A DNA stretch of 45,169 bases from Deltaproteobacteria bacterium (GCA_016875165.1 VGSF01000032.1:1-45169), one strand, 5' to 3'. Shown: positions 32,478-41,461, numbered from the stretch's first letter. Numbers and translations: made by a program. The notes: generated from the sequence alone by a model not told the origin.

Positions 32478-33413
32478 GTGAGAATTTCCGAGAATATTGC
32501 CATACAACCGGGAAAGAGGCCGGGCCGGCGGTGGCGCTGGTCCGGCCTCCTCGAAGACCGCACGGTCATGGGGATGGCCTTTGTAGCCCCGGCAGTCGGT
32601 CTCCTCCTTTTATTTCTGGCCTACCCGCTTATTCTGGGTATCTGGCTTGGTTTTACCGATACCGTGGTGGGGGGAACGGGAGAATTTATCGGCCTGGCCA
32701 ATTACATCAGCCTTCTTAACGATGCCCTTTTCTGGAAGGTAACCTACTATACCTTCCTCTACACGGGAGCCGCTGTTTTTTTTAAACTCCTTCTGGGATT
32801 TGCCCTGGCCATCGTCCTCAACCGGGAATTCCGGGCCAAGGGCTTTGTCCGGGCCATTGTCCTTCTGCCCTGGATCATCCCCACGGTTCTGAGCGCCATC
32901 TGCTTCTGGTGGCTCTATGACACCACCTTCAGCGGAATCACCTGGGTCCTGATGAAGATCGGGCTCATCGGCCACAAAATCGACTACCTGGGAGACCCGA
33001 GCAATGCCCGCATTGCCCTAATTGTGGCTAACGTCTGGCGGGGCATTCCCTTCTTCACCATCGGCCTTCTGGCCGGGCTGCAGACCATCAACCCCTCTCT
33101 TTATGAAGCTGCCTCGATTGATGGAGCAGGAGGGTGGCACCGGTTCCGCCATGTGACTCTCCCTCTGATAAGCCCTCTTCTTGCCGTGGTGACCACTTTT
33201 TCCACCATCTGGACCTTCGCTGACTTTCAGCTCATCTGGGTAATTACCAAAGGGGGGCCGGCCAACGCCACCCATCTTTATGGCACCCTTTCCTTCCAGC
33301 GGGCCATTCCCGGCGGCCAGTTCGGCGAAGGGGCAGCCATCTCAGCTTTCATCCTTCCTGTCCTGATGATAAGCGTATGGGTCTGCTATAAATACATGCG
33401 TAGAGAGGAATAA
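32478..33413 (+). CDS. ABC transporter permease, MalF type
   Basis: A 311-residue inner-membrane permease with about six transmembrane helices. The EAA loop that docks on the ATPase is EAASIDGAGGWHRFRHVTLP, at about residues 212-231. The first segment is MAFVAPAVGLLLLFLAYPLI. It starts with GTG seven bases after the stop of the binding protein gene, so translation is coupled. It forms the channel with the next permease. Family 1 sugar transporters have this MalF-like and MalG-like pair. Confidence 0.92.
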   Translation: MRISENIAIQPGKRPGRRWRWSGLLEDRTVMGMAFVAPAVGLLLLFLAYPLILGIWLGFTDTVVGGTGEFIGLANYISLLNDALFWKVTYYTFLYTGAAVFFKLLLGFALAIVLNREFRAKGFVRAIVLLPWIIPTVLSAICFWWLYDTTFSGITWVLMKIGLIGHKIDYLGDPSNARIALIVANVWRGIPFFTIGLLAGLQTINPSLYEAASIDGAGGWHRFRHVTLPLISPLLAVVTTFSTIWTFADFQLIWVITKGGPANATHLYGTLSFQRAIPGGQFGEGAAISAFILPVLMISVWVCYKYMRREE

Positions 33414-33417
33414 GGCT

Positions 33418-34254
33418 TTGAGCGAGAAATTCATCGAGCGGATGATAAAATTTTACCTTCCTCTTTTCATCTTTTTATTCTTCCTCCTTTTCCCCTTTTA
33501 CTGGATGTTCATTACGGCCTTCAAATCCGACGCCGAGCTCTATAACCTCAAACTGAACCCTTTCTTCATCCACGAACCAACCTTTAAAAATATCTTAATG
33601 TTATTCAAAGCGACGCTCTTCAACCGCTGGATGTTTAATACTTTCTTCGTAGCCATCCTGGCGACGATCCTTTCTCTTTCGGCCAGCCTGCTGGCGGCCT
33701 ATGCCATTCAACGGGTGCGTTTTAGAGGCTCTGGACCCATAGGCATCTCCATTTTCTTCGGTTACCTGGTTCCTCCGACGATTCTCTTCATACCCCTGGC
33801 CACTATCATCTTTCAGTTGAAAATCTGGGACAGCCTGTGGTCTTTGGTCCTGATCTATCCCACTTTTCTCATCCCCTTCTGCACCTGGTTGCTCATGGGG
33901 TATTTTAAATCCATCCCCAAAGAGATGGAAGAATGCGCCATGATAGATGGGGCCAGCCGGTTGCGGGTCTTCTGGCAGATTGTCGTTCCTTTGGCCTTGC
34001 CGGGGATTCTTTCGGCGGGCATCTTTGCTTTCACCCTCTCCTGGAACGAATACCTCTATGCCCTCACCTTCATCTCCACCACCACTCTCAAAACTGCTCC
34101 CGTCGGCCTGATTACCGAGCTGGTCCGGGGAGATGTTTATCACTGGGGGCCATTGATGACCGGGGCGCTTCTCGCTTCTGTGCCCGTTGCTCTGGTCTAT
34201 TCCTTTTTCGTCGAACATTATGTCGCCGGCATGACCGGCGCTTTAAAGGAGTGA
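33418..34254 (+). CDS. ABC transporter permease, MalG type
   Basis: A 278-residue inner-membrane permease with six predicted helices. The EAA loop is ECAMIDGASRLRVFWQIVVP. The start is TTG at 33418, four bases after the previous stop, with GAGAGGA upstream. It has the MalG-like opening (FYLPLFIFLFFLLFPFYWMFITAFK) and the ending VALVYSFFVEHYVAGMTGALKE. It pairs with the MalF-type permease; the ATPase gene follows after six bases. Confidence 0.93.
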   Translation: MSEKFIERMIKFYLPLFIFLFFLLFPFYWMFITAFKSDAELYNLKLNPFFIHEPTFKNILMLFKATLFNRWMFNTFFVAILATILSLSASLLAAYAIQRVRFRGSGPIGISIFFGYLVPPTILFIPLATIIFQLKIWDSLWSLVLIYPTFLIPFCTWLLMGYFKSIPKEMEECAMIDGASRLRVFWQIVVPLALPGILSAGIFAFTLSWNEYLYALTFISTTTLKTAPVGLITELVRGDVYHWGPLMTGALLASVPVALVYSFFVEHYVAGMTGALKE

Positions 34255-34260
34255 AGAACC

Positions 34261-35352
34261 ATGGCTAAAGTGGTTATGGAGAAATTAAATAAGCATTTTG
34301 GCGAAGTCAAAGCGGTGAGAGACTTCGATCTGGAGATCCCGGATAAGGAATTCGTGGTTTTGGTCGGTCCCAGCGGCTGCGGCAAGACGACCACCCTGCG
34401 CATGGTGGCCGGCCTGGAGGACATCACCTCCGGAAACATCTACATCGATGATAAGATTGTCAATCAACTTCCTCCCAAAGACCGGGATATTGCCATGGTT
34501 TTTCAGAACTATGCCCTCTACCCGCACATGACCGTTTACCAGAATATGGCTTTCGGCCTGACCCTGCGCAAGTTTCCCAAGGCGGAGATCAAACAGCGGG
34601 TCAAGGAGGCCGCCGAGATTTTGAACATCGGCGAGCTCCTGGAACGTAAGCCCAAAGCCCTTTCCGGCGGGCAGCGGCAGCGGGTAGCCGTGGGCCGGGC
34701 CATCGTTCGCAAACCCAAAGTCTTCCTTTTTGACGAGCCCCTTTCCAACCTGGATGCCAAACTCAGGGTGCAGATGCGCGTGGAGCTGAAAAAACTGCAC
34801 GACCGCTTGCAGACCACGATCATTTACGTTACCCACGACCAGGTGGAAGCCATGACCATGGGCGACTGTATCGTGGTCATGAAGGATGGGTTAAAACAAC
34901 AGGTGGGCGCTCCCCTGGAACTTTATTTCCGCCCGGCCAACAAATTTGTTGCCGGTTTCATTGGCAGCCCGGCCATGAACTTTATGGAGGGGGAACTTCT
35001 TTCAGAGCAGGGGGGGCTATTTCTGCAAACTATGGGTTTCAAACTTAAAATTCCCGCGGATAAAGCTGCAAAGTTGAAGAGCTACCCCGAGAAACGAGTG
35101 ATCTTCGGCATCCGGCCAGAAGACTTGCCCGAAGCGCCCGCATCCATTCCCAATGAGACCATCGAAGTCATGGTAGAGGTGCTGGAACCCTTGGGGAGTG
35201 AAGTTTACCTGGATGTAAAGGTCGGGGAGACTTCCTTGATTGCCCGGGCGGAACCCACCACCAAAGCCAAGCCCCATTTCAAACTCTATCTTCAGCCGGT
35301 GCTGGAAAACGTGCGTTTCTTCAGCATCCGGGATGAACGGGCTCTGCTTTAA
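34261..35352 (+). CDS. ABC transporter ATP-binding protein (UgpC/MsmK type)
   Basis: A 363-residue ATPase that powers sugar-type ABC import from the cytoplasmic side. Walker A GPSGCGKTT is at 36-44, signature LSGGQRQRV at 134-142 and Walker B VFLFDEP at 154-160, followed by the H-loop in VTHDQ. The C-terminal third is the regulatory TOBE/MOP-like domain (FGIRPEDLPEAP, and LEPLGSEVYLDVKV) found in MalK, UgpC and MsmK. It ends the transporter operon; a hairpin with a T tract follows at 35427. Confidence 0.95.
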   Translation: MAKVVMEKLNKHFGEVKAVRDFDLEIPDKEFVVLVGPSGCGKTTTLRMVAGLEDITSGNIYIDDKIVNQLPPKDRDIAMVFQNYALYPHMTVYQNMAFGLTLRKFPKAEIKQRVKEAAEILNIGELLERKPKALSGGQRQRVAVGRAIVRKPKVFLFDEPLSNLDAKLRVQMRVELKKLHDRLQTTIIYVTHDQVEAMTMGDCIVVMKDGLKQQVGAPLELYFRPANKFVAGFIGSPAMNFMEGELLSEQGGLFLQTMGFKLKIPADKAAKLKSYPEKRVIFGIRPEDLPEAPASIPNETIEVMVEVLEPLGSEVYLDVKVGETSLIARAEPTTKAKPHFKLYLQPVLENVRFFSIRDERALL

Positions 35353-35426
35353 GTGTTTAGAAAAGTGTAAAACGTTAGGAGGAAAAAGGTAAAAGCCCCA
35401 ACAATTCACGAACTCCTTTGTTAAAG

Positions 35427-35467
35427 ACCCCGCAGCGGCCTGCTGTGAGGGGCACTCCTCTTTTTTT
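35427..35467 (+). terminator. Probable rho-independent terminator of the ABC operon
   Basis: CCCCGCAGC and GCTGTGAGGGG form an imperfect stem, and an overlapping GAGG/CCTC pair lies next to it. Seven T residues follow (35461-35467). It lies 75 bases after the ATPase stop and before the LarA-like gene, which has its own ribosome binding site. Transcription may partly read through. Confidence 0.55.
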
Positions 35468-35499
35468 AACGGTAATGGAAAGCTTAACGGGAGAGTCTT

Positions 35500-36780
35500 A
35501 TGACGACGGTTTACATACCCTACGGCAATAAAAAGATTCCCTTAGAAATTCCCGAAAAAAACCTGGTTTTATCCGCGGATTTTCCTTTCCCCGAGGGGAT
35601 CCAGGATATTCAGGGACGGGTCCTGGAAGCCCTGGAAAATCCTGTGGCCGGCCCCGCCTTTTCCAGTTATTCAGGCAAAGGGAAAAAGGTGGTGATCCTT
35701 ACAGATAACTTTGCCCGGCTCACCCCCGCCGACAAACTTCTCCCGATCATCCTCCGCAAAATCAAGGAGGCCGGAGGAAAAGCGGAAATCCTGGTGGCCA
35801 GCGGCGCTCTGCGGGAGATGAACGAGGCCGAATTGAACCGGAAGTTTGGAGAGGCTGTCTTGGCCTCGGGAGTTCCCGTCTATCAAAGCGTATGCAGGAA
35901 CCGATGGGAATTCGAATTCATCGGGGAGACCAGCCTGGGAACGCCAGTGAATGTCCATCGCAAATTCCTGGAGGCTGATTTCCGGATAGCCGTTACCATG
36001 ACCCAGGCCACGCTATGGGGTTACGGCGGCGGCGGCAGCATGATCCTTCCCGGAGTTTGCAGCTATGAAACCATCGAATGGAACCATCGGCTATGCACCG
36101 GGCGGTACTCGGGCCTGGGGTACGAGCCCCCGCAGAATATCCTGCGCCAGGACATCGAAGAGGCCATGCAGATGGCCGGCCTGCATATGTCCCTGCTGGT
36201 GGTTCTCAATCCCGGCATGCAGATCATCAACGTCGAAGCAGGAGAGACGATCGCCGCCCACCGGAAATCGGTTAAGGCCTATGACCGTTACTATACCTTT
36301 GATTTGTCCCAGCTCCCCCAGGGGCAACTGGATATAGGTATCAGCGGCTCATTTCCCGGAGACCGCTTCTTTGCTCATTCCTGTTGGCCCATCGCCAACC
36401 TAAATTTTTTCGTCAAAGAAGGAGGCACGATCATCCTGGCCACACCGGCCGAGGGGGGGCTGGCGCATTTTGCCTATGCCAAGGACTATATGCCGCCCAC
36501 CAGGGACAAGATGCAAAAGCTCTATGAGGATTTTTTCTATAGCAAGCAGCCCTTCTGGCATGGATGTCTCTGGCGACCTATCCTTAAGGTTCTGGCTAAG
36601 AAAAATGCTATTGTGGTAACGGAAAAAGATAGGCTGCCTCTCTTTGCTGAAGTGCAGATCCCGGCTGTTTCCTCCGCGGACGAGGCCTTAATTATGGCCA
36701 TGGACCGGCACGGAAAAGAAGCAACGGTCGGTTTTTTCCCCTACGGGAAATGGATCCTGCCCAAGGGGCTGCATTCTTAA
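35500..36780 (+). CDS. LarA-like (DUF2088) protein lacking key catalytic residues
   Basis: A 426-residue homologue of nickel-pincer lactate racemase LarA. Recognisable parts are TDNFARLTP (68-76), WGYGGGGSMILPG (173-185) and a Tyr-Glu-Thr-Ile segment ending in NH (195-196). Aligning by motif gives a steady offset of four to L. plantarum LarA. The known catalytic His108 is then Leu104, His174 is Ala170, and the lysine that holds the nickel cofactor (Lys184) is Ser180; the nickel-binding His200 is kept as His196. So it is unlikely to be a lactate racemase in the known way. It could act on another hydroxy acid or be non-enzymatic. It follows a sugar-acid kinase/transporter set and precedes the molybdenum hydroxylase genes. 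Residue mapping is from memory. Confidence 0.82.
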   Translation: MTTVYIPYGNKKIPLEIPEKNLVLSADFPFPEGIQDIQGRVLEALENPVAGPAFSSYSGKGKKVVILTDNFARLTPADKLLPIILRKIKEAGGKAEILVASGALREMNEAELNRKFGEAVLASGVPVYQSVCRNRWEFEFIGETSLGTPVNVHRKFLEADFRIAVTMTQATLWGYGGGGSMILPGVCSYETIEWNHRLCTGRYSGLGYEPPQNILRQDIEEAMQMAGLHMSLLVVLNPGMQIINVEAGETIAAHRKSVKAYDRYYTFDLSQLPQGQLDIGISGSFPGDRFFAHSCWPIANLNFFVKEGGTIILATPAEGGLAHFAYAKDYMPPTRDKMQKLYEDFFYSKQPFWHGCLWRPILKVLAKKNAIVVTEKDRLPLFAEVQIPAVSSADEALIMAMDRHGKEATVGFFPYGKWILPKGLHS

Positions 36781-36799
36781 AAGGAAGTCGGCGGATTTC

Positions 36800-36844
36800 A
36801 ATTGTCAATTAGCAATTATCAATGATCATTGATAATTGACAATT
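36800..36844. repeat. AT-rich perfect-type palindrome
   Basis: AATTGTCAATTA...ATTATCAATGA on the left pairs with TCATTGATAATTGACAATT on the right, with a short GCA-containing bulge. There is no T tract suited to a terminator. It lies between the LarA-like gene and the molybdenum hydroxylase operon and might be a regulatory site or an extruding hairpin. Confidence 0.6.
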
Positions 36845-36905
36845 TATTTTCAGCGCCAAAAGTTAAAAAATTTGTAGAAAAACTAATGAACAGGAGGTGA
36901 GCGAG

Positions 36906-37751
36906 TTGAAACCAATCCAGTATTTCGTCCCGAAAACAATGACAGAAGCCCTGAGCGTTTTGCAGGAGTATGGACCCAAGGTGACCATTGTGGCGGGTGG
37001 TACGGACGTGGTCGTCAACATGCATCATGGGAAATTAAAACCAGAGGTAATCGTGTATATTGGCAACCTGGGCCTGGAAGAAATAAAAGAGGAAGGAAAT
37101 CATCTTGTCCTGGGGGCCTTGACCAAAATTGCCGCGATTGCCGCGTCTTCCCTTCTTAAGAAAAAGGCGCCCCTTTTGCCGATGGCGGCATCCAGCCTGG
37201 GTAATCCGCTGACGCGAAACCAGGCCACGGTCGGCGGAAATCTGGTGAGCGCCTCCCCTGCTGCCGACATGGCCATCGGCCTGTTGGGTTTGGATGGGGA
37301 GGTCACCCTGGTAAGTTCCCGGGGCCAGCGGCAGGTAGCCCTGGCTGATTTTTTTACCGGCTACCGGCAAACCGTGAAAAAGGCCGATGAGCTGCTGACG
37401 GCTATCCGGATTCCCCTGAAAGATATAAAGGGAACCTTTCTCAAGCTCGGCCGCCGCCAGGCCTCAAGCCTGTCGGTGGTGAATGTTTCCTGCGCTCTTT
37501 CCATAAGCCAGGGGGGGAACTGTGAGGAGGCGCGTCTAACTTTGGGGGCCATGGCTCCAACGCCCATAAGGGCGACAAAAGCCGAAGGTCTCTTAAAAGG
37601 GGAAAAGGTTACGGAAGCCCTCATCGAAAAGGCAGCCCAGGCGGCCGTGGACCAGACTCAGCCCATCGATGACGGGCGGGCAACCGCCTGGTATCGGAAA
37701 AAGGCGGCTCAGGTACTGGTGGCCAGGGCGCTTAAGCAATCTATCTCGTGA
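36906..37751 (+). CDS. Molybdenum hydroxylase FAD subunit (xanthine dehydrogenase type)
   Basis: A 281-residue FAD-binding subunit of the xanthine oxidase family. It carries IVAGGTDVVV at about 28-37 and TVGGNLVSASPAAD at 108-121, the two FAD loops. It passes electrons from the iron-sulfur clusters to an acceptor. The start is the TTG at 36906, eight bases after AGGAGG; a GTG at 36897 overlaps that site and is less likely. The stop overlaps the start region of the 2Fe-2S subunit gene. Gene order FAD, 2Fe-2S, large-N, large-C is that known for nicotinate dehydrogenase of Eubacterium barkeri (ndhFSLM), from memory. Confidence 0.92.
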   Translation: MKPIQYFVPKTMTEALSVLQEYGPKVTIVAGGTDVVVNMHHGKLKPEVIVYIGNLGLEEIKEEGNHLVLGALTKIAAIAASSLLKKKAPLLPMAASSLGNPLTRNQATVGGNLVSASPAADMAIGLLGLDGEVTLVSSRGQRQVALADFFTGYRQTVKKADELLTAIRIPLKDIKGTFLKLGRRQASSLSVVNVSCALSISQGGNCEEARLTLGAMAPTPIRATKAEGLLKGEKVTEALIEKAAQAAVDQTQPIDDGRATAWYRKKAAQVLVARALKQSIS

Positions 37752-37774
37752 AACCAGAAGGGGAGGTAAAAGGC

Positions 37775-38242
37775 ATGGAATATGCGCTTTCTTTTTCTTT
37801 AAACGGTAAACCCGTTCAGGTAGCGGTAAAAGCGAACAGCTCCCTCCTGGATGTCTTGCGGAATCAGCTGTTTGTCACCAGTCCTAAAAAAAGCTGTGAT
37901 ACCGGAGACTGCGGCTCCTGTGCGGTTTTGATTGATGGAGAAGCCGTCAATTCCTGTATCACTCTGGCCCTCACCGTAGAAGGGAAAAAGGTTACGACCA
38001 TAGAAGGGCTGGGGGAAGGGAACCAGATCCATCCTTTACAGCAGGCCTTCCACGAACACTACGCAGCCCAATGCGGTTTTTGCACTCCGGGAGTGATTTT
38101 AGTAGCCAAGGCCCTGCTGGATAAAAACCCCAAACCGACCCGGGAAGAAGTAACTGAGGCCATATCCGGGAATCTCTGCCGCTGTACGGGTTATGTAAAA
38201 ATCATCGATGCCATCATGGCCGTCGCTTGGGCCAACAAATAA
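37775..38242 (+). CDS. Molybdenum hydroxylase 2Fe-2S subunit
   Basis: A 155-residue iron-sulfur subunit with two 2Fe-2S clusters. The N-terminal plant-ferredoxin-type cluster uses C41, C46, C49 and C61. The C-terminal helical-domain cluster uses C100, C103, C135 and C137 (QCGFCTPG and NLCRCTGY). All eight ligands are present. It relays electrons from the molybdenum centre to FAD. The ATG at 37775 is chosen because GGGAGG precedes it; the open frame begins 27 bases earlier, overlapping the FAD subunit gene. Confidence 0.95.
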   Translation: MEYALSFSLNGKPVQVAVKANSSLLDVLRNQLFVTSPKKSCDTGDCGSCAVLIDGEAVNSCITLALTVEGKKVTTIEGLGEGNQIHPLQQAFHEHYAAQCGFCTPGVILVAKALLDKNPKPTREEVTEAISGNLCRCTGYVKIIDAIMAVAWANK

Positions 38243-38315
38243 GAGGAAACGATAATTTCAGGCCATGCCCCCAATCCGCGCATGGTCTGGGATAGATGAG
38301 AGGAGGTTAAGAGAC

Positions 38316-39614
38316 ATGGGTGTGGTCGTCGGAAAAAGGATTCCCAGATATGATGGCCTGCAGCATGTTATGGGCCGGACTCAATTTGTGGATGACGTCT
38401 CCTACCCGAACATGTTGTGGGTGAAAGCCTACCGCAGCCCGGTAGTGAAGGCAGAAATTCTCAAGGTGGACGTAAGCCAGGCAGAAAAGACTCTAGGAGT
38501 GGCAGCCGTGCTTACTGCCAAGGACGTGCCAGCCAACCAGTATGGATTTTCAAACGACCAGCCGGTTTTGGCTGAGAAGGGTGTGCGCTTCAAGGGAGAA
38601 GCGATCGTGGCTGTGGCGGCTGTGGATGAGGATACAGCCCAGGAGGCCGTGGAGAAAATCAGAGTGGATTTTAAGGAGGAAACTCCTGTTTTTGACCCGA
38701 TAGAAGCAATGAAACCCGATACTCCCAAGGTTCGCCCTGAGGGAAACCTGTGGATGTTCGGGGAGGTTCCTTACCGCCGGATTCGCCTGGGGGATGTGGA
38801 AAAAGGTTTTAAAGAAGCGGATGTTATCGTGGAAGAGGTCTACCGGACCCAGAACCAGGACCACTCACAACTGGAAGGTCAGGTTAGCGTGGCCCGGCTC
38901 GAAGCCAACGGAGTCATTACCATTAATTCGGTCTCTCAATGCCCTTTCCTGCACCAGCTCCAGTTAGCCGGAATTCTGAAGGTTCCCTTGAACCGGCTCA
39001 AATTCATCGGGGGGACTGTGGGCGGCGGGTTTGGTTCCAAGAACGATATGCATGCCGATCATATCGCCTCTTTGCTCGCGCTTAAGACCGGGAAACCGGT
39101 GAAATGGCGCTGGACCCGCGAAGAAGAATTTCTGGCCTCGACGGTTCAGGGGGCCTGGATTATGGAGTACAAAGATGGAGTGAAAAAGGACGGCCGGATC
39201 GTCGCCCGGAAAATCCGGGTCATTCGGGACGCCGGAGCTTATGGATCGCTGAACGCTTATGTGGTTGACAAACACTGCTTCCTGGTATGCGGCCCTTACG
39301 CCATACCCAATGTCTGGATTGACGGGTATTGCGTCTTTACCAACAAGCAGGTCTCCAGCTCCATGCGGGGCTTTGGGGTTACCCCGGCTTCTTTTTCCAA
39401 CGAAGTGCAGATGGATAAGATTGCCGAAGCAGTCGGCAAAGATCCCTGGGAAATCCGCTTTATCAATGCCGCCCGGGACGGAGACATTACGGCCACCAGG
39501 AAAACGCTGGAGAGTGTGGCTTTGATTGAAACCATGAAAGAAGCCGCCAAAGCAGCCGGGATTCAACTACCCGATCATCTTATGGCCATGAGTTCCGAGA
39601 AAAAGGAGGTTTGA
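38316..39614 (+). CDS. Molybdenum hydroxylase large subunit, N-terminal part (NdhL-like)
   Basis: A 432-residue protein matching the first half of the molybdopterin subunit of xanthine-dehydrogenase-family enzymes. It covers the N-terminal a/b hammerhead domain (RYDGLQHVMGRTQFVDDV) and the first Mo-cofactor domain with GGGFGSK (236-242). It then stops at 39614, where normal large subunits (about 750 residues) continue. AGGAGG lies before the ATG. The rest of the subunit is encoded by the next gene, in another frame, with its own ribosome binding site, so this is a natural split as in NdhL/NdhM. The substrate pocket cannot be read from sequence alone. Confidence 0.9.
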   Translation: MGVVVGKRIPRYDGLQHVMGRTQFVDDVSYPNMLWVKAYRSPVVKAEILKVDVSQAEKTLGVAAVLTAKDVPANQYGFSNDQPVLAEKGVRFKGEAIVAVAAVDEDTAQEAVEKIRVDFKEETPVFDPIEAMKPDTPKVRPEGNLWMFGEVPYRRIRLGDVEKGFKEADVIVEEVYRTQNQDHSQLEGQVSVARLEANGVITINSVSQCPFLHQLQLAGILKVPLNRLKFIGGTVGGGFGSKNDMHADHIASLLALKTGKPVKWRWTREEEFLASTVQGAWIMEYKDGVKKDGRIVARKIRVIRDAGAYGSLNAYVVDKHCFLVCGPYAIPNVWIDGYCVFTNKQVSSSMRGFGVTPASFSNEVQMDKIAEAVGKDPWEIRFINAARDGDITATRKTLESVALIETMKEAAKAAGIQLPDHLMAMSSEKKEV

Positions 39615-39615
39615 G

Positions 39616-40608
39616 GTGAAAAAGAGAGGAAAAGGAATCGCCAGCATTTTTTACCCTACCGGAATGAGTGGCGGGGGAGATCCGAGTAACGCCCTGATTA
39701 AAATGAAACTGGATGGAACAATCGATCTTCTCGTGGGATCCATCGACATCGGGCAGGGATGCAAGACGGTTCTGGCTCAGTTGGCCGCGGAAGAGCTGGG
39801 CCTGGCCATGGAGCAAGTCACGGTCATCAACGACAATACGGATTCCTGCCCCATGGACACCGGAACCTTTGCCAGCCGGGTTACCCATTCCATGGGGAAT
39901 GCCGTGGTAATGGCCGCCAGGGAACTGCGCCAGGAGATTCTGGAGCTGGCCGCTTCGGACTTGAAAACCTCGCCGGTCAATTTGACCATTGAGAACGGGG
40001 AAGTCAAGATCAAACAGAGTCCGGATAAAAAAATAGCCCTGGCCGATCTGGCTGGAAAGGCGACTTTCGGGATGGGCAAGATTCTTGCCGGGCGGGGAGG
40101 ATATGTAAAAGCTCCCACTGCCAAAGACGAGGAGACCGGGGCCTGCAATCCCTTTGCTACTGCCGCCTACGCCACCACCGTTGCCGAAGTCGAGGTGGAT
40201 ACGGAAACCGGACAGGTGGAAGTCCTGCAGTTGATCAGCGTCTATGATGTAGGAAAAGCGATCAACCCTATGCTCTGCGAAGGCCAGATTGACGGCGGCT
40301 CGGTAATGGGACTGGGCATGGCCCTGATGGAAAACCTGAATCCTTACTACCCGGGGATTGATTTTCAACCGACCAGCTTTGCCGATTACATGATCCCGGT
40401 TTCCCAGGATACGGGGAAAATTACCGCTAAAATCATTGAAAAGCCATCCACCACGAGTCTTTACGGGACAAAAGGAATCGGCGAAATGACCGCCAACTCC
40501 GAAGCTCCGGCTATCGTGAACGCCGTATATAACGCCATTGGCGTGCGCATCACCGATTTGCCGATCACCCCGGAAAAGATTATTCGGGGGCTGGAGAAAA
40601 AAGTTTAG
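39616..40608 (+). CDS. Molybdenum hydroxylase large subunit, C-terminal part (NdhM-like)
   Basis: A 330-residue protein equal to the second half of the Mo-binding subunit. It contains GSIDIGQGCKTVLAQLAAEE, where Gln-Gly contacts the cofactor. It also has the ending motif GTKGIGE, whose Glu290 fits the catalytic glutamate that activates the Mo-OH in xanthine oxidase relatives. The start is GTG at 39616, six bases after AAGGAGG and one base after the previous stop. The complete enzyme would hydroxylate a carbon next to nitrogen in a heterocycle or an aldehyde. An importer for small organic acids or amino acids follows directly. Confidence 0.9.
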   Translation: MKKRGKGIASIFYPTGMSGGGDPSNALIKMKLDGTIDLLVGSIDIGQGCKTVLAQLAAEELGLAMEQVTVINDNTDSCPMDTGTFASRVTHSMGNAVVMAARELRQEILELAASDLKTSPVNLTIENGEVKIKQSPDKKIALADLAGKATFGMGKILAGRGGYVKAPTAKDEETGACNPFATAAYATTVAEVEVDTETGQVEVLQLISVYDVGKAINPMLCEGQIDGGSVMGLGMALMENLNPYYPGIDFQPTSFADYMIPVSQDTGKITAKIIEKPSTTSLYGTKGIGEMTANSEAPAIVNAVYNAIGVRITDLPITPEKIIRGLEKKV

Positions 40609-40687
40609 GCGTAAGGCGCAGGGGGAGTCGCTTCCCCCCGGCCCTTCTGGATTTTTAATTCTCACTTCAGGAGTGAATAGGGAGTTC

Positions 40688-41458
40688 ATGGGCATTTTAG
40701 AAGTAACAGGTGTCAGTCTGAATTTTGGCGGAGTTCAGGCCTTAAGCAACGTGAATTTCACTGTTAAGAAGGGTGAAATCTTTTCGATTATCGGGCCGAA
40801 CGGGGCGGGGAAAACCACCCTCCTGAATTGCATATCCGGGCGGTACGTGCCGGCAGGAAGCATCCGCATGAACGGCGTCGAGATGGTGGGGATGAAAGCC
40901 CACGCCCGCCCCGGTCTGGGCATTGCCCGCACCTTCCAGAACATCGCCCTGTTCGCCCAGGAGAACGTGCTCGATAATGTCCTGGTCGGGCGTAATCACC
41001 TGCTGCACGCGGGAATTATGTCTTCGAGTCTGTTCTGGACCAGGTGGGGCTGCTTAGGCGAAGAGGCCGAGGCCAATGGCGCTGCCGTCAAAGCTCTGGC
41101 CGCACTCGGATTGGAAGGGGTTATAAATCGCCCGGTGGCCGACCTCCCCTACGGCGTACAAAAGAGAGTTGAACTCGCCCGGGCCATGGTGGCCGAGCCT
41201 AAGCTCTTGCTGCTCGATGAACCCATGGCCGGGATGACCCTGAATGAAAAATTGGAACTGGCCGGGCATATCCAAAAGCTAAATAGCGCGCACGACGTAA
41301 CGGTGCTAATGATAGAGCACGACATGGGCATTGTCATGAGTGTCTCCCATAGAGTTATGGTGCTTGATTTCGGGGAGAAGATAGCCGAGGGCACCCCCGG
41401 GGAAGTTATGGAAAATACGCGGGTTCGCAAAGCCTACCTGGGCGAAGAAATTTCTTAA
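40688..41458 (+). CDS. livG: Branched-chain amino acid-type ABC transporter ATPase (LivG)
   Basis: A 256-residue ATPase. Walker A GPNGAGKTT is at 36-44, the signature is the LPYGVQKRVELARAM variant, and Walker B is LLLLDEP followed by MAGM, typical of LivG. The ATG at 40688 with GGGAG upstream is chosen; the longer open frame overlaps the previous gene. The stop codon TAA lies in the 8-bp target duplication of mobile element D. It powers uptake of branched-chain amino acids, or in many environmental relatives of aromatic or other carboxylic acids. No LivF partner is in the window; it may follow beyond the right edge. Confidence 0.92.
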   Translation: MGILEVTGVSLNFGGVQALSNVNFTVKKGEIFSIIGPNGAGKTTLLNCISGRYVPAGSIRMNGVEMVGMKAHARPGLGIARTFQNIALFAQENVLDNVLVGRNHLLHAGIMSSSLFWTRWGCLGEEAEANGAAVKALAALGLEGVINRPVADLPYGVQKRVELARAMVAEPKLLLLDEPMAGMTLNEKLELAGHIQKLNSAHDVTVLMIEHDMGIVMSVSHRVMVLDFGEKIAEGTPGEVMENTRVRKAYLGEEIS

Positions 41459-41461
41459 GCA

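Noticed and set aside
28190-36780. Vitamin B6 biosynthesis as the role of the pdxA gene
   Set aside because: No other B6 gene is nearby, and the adjoining DUF1537 kinase points to the PdxA2 catabolic role; a double role cannot be ruled out.
35500-36780. Calling the LarA-like protein a lactate racemase
   Set aside because: Three residues essential in known LarA are missing by motif alignment and no cofactor-synthesis genes are close by.
39600-39620. Frameshift in the molybdenum hydroxylase large subunit
   Set aside because: The second part has its own AAGGAGG and a GTG at good spacing, the split falls between domains, and the same split with the same gene order is known for nicotinate dehydrogenase. 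Raw reads could still test it.
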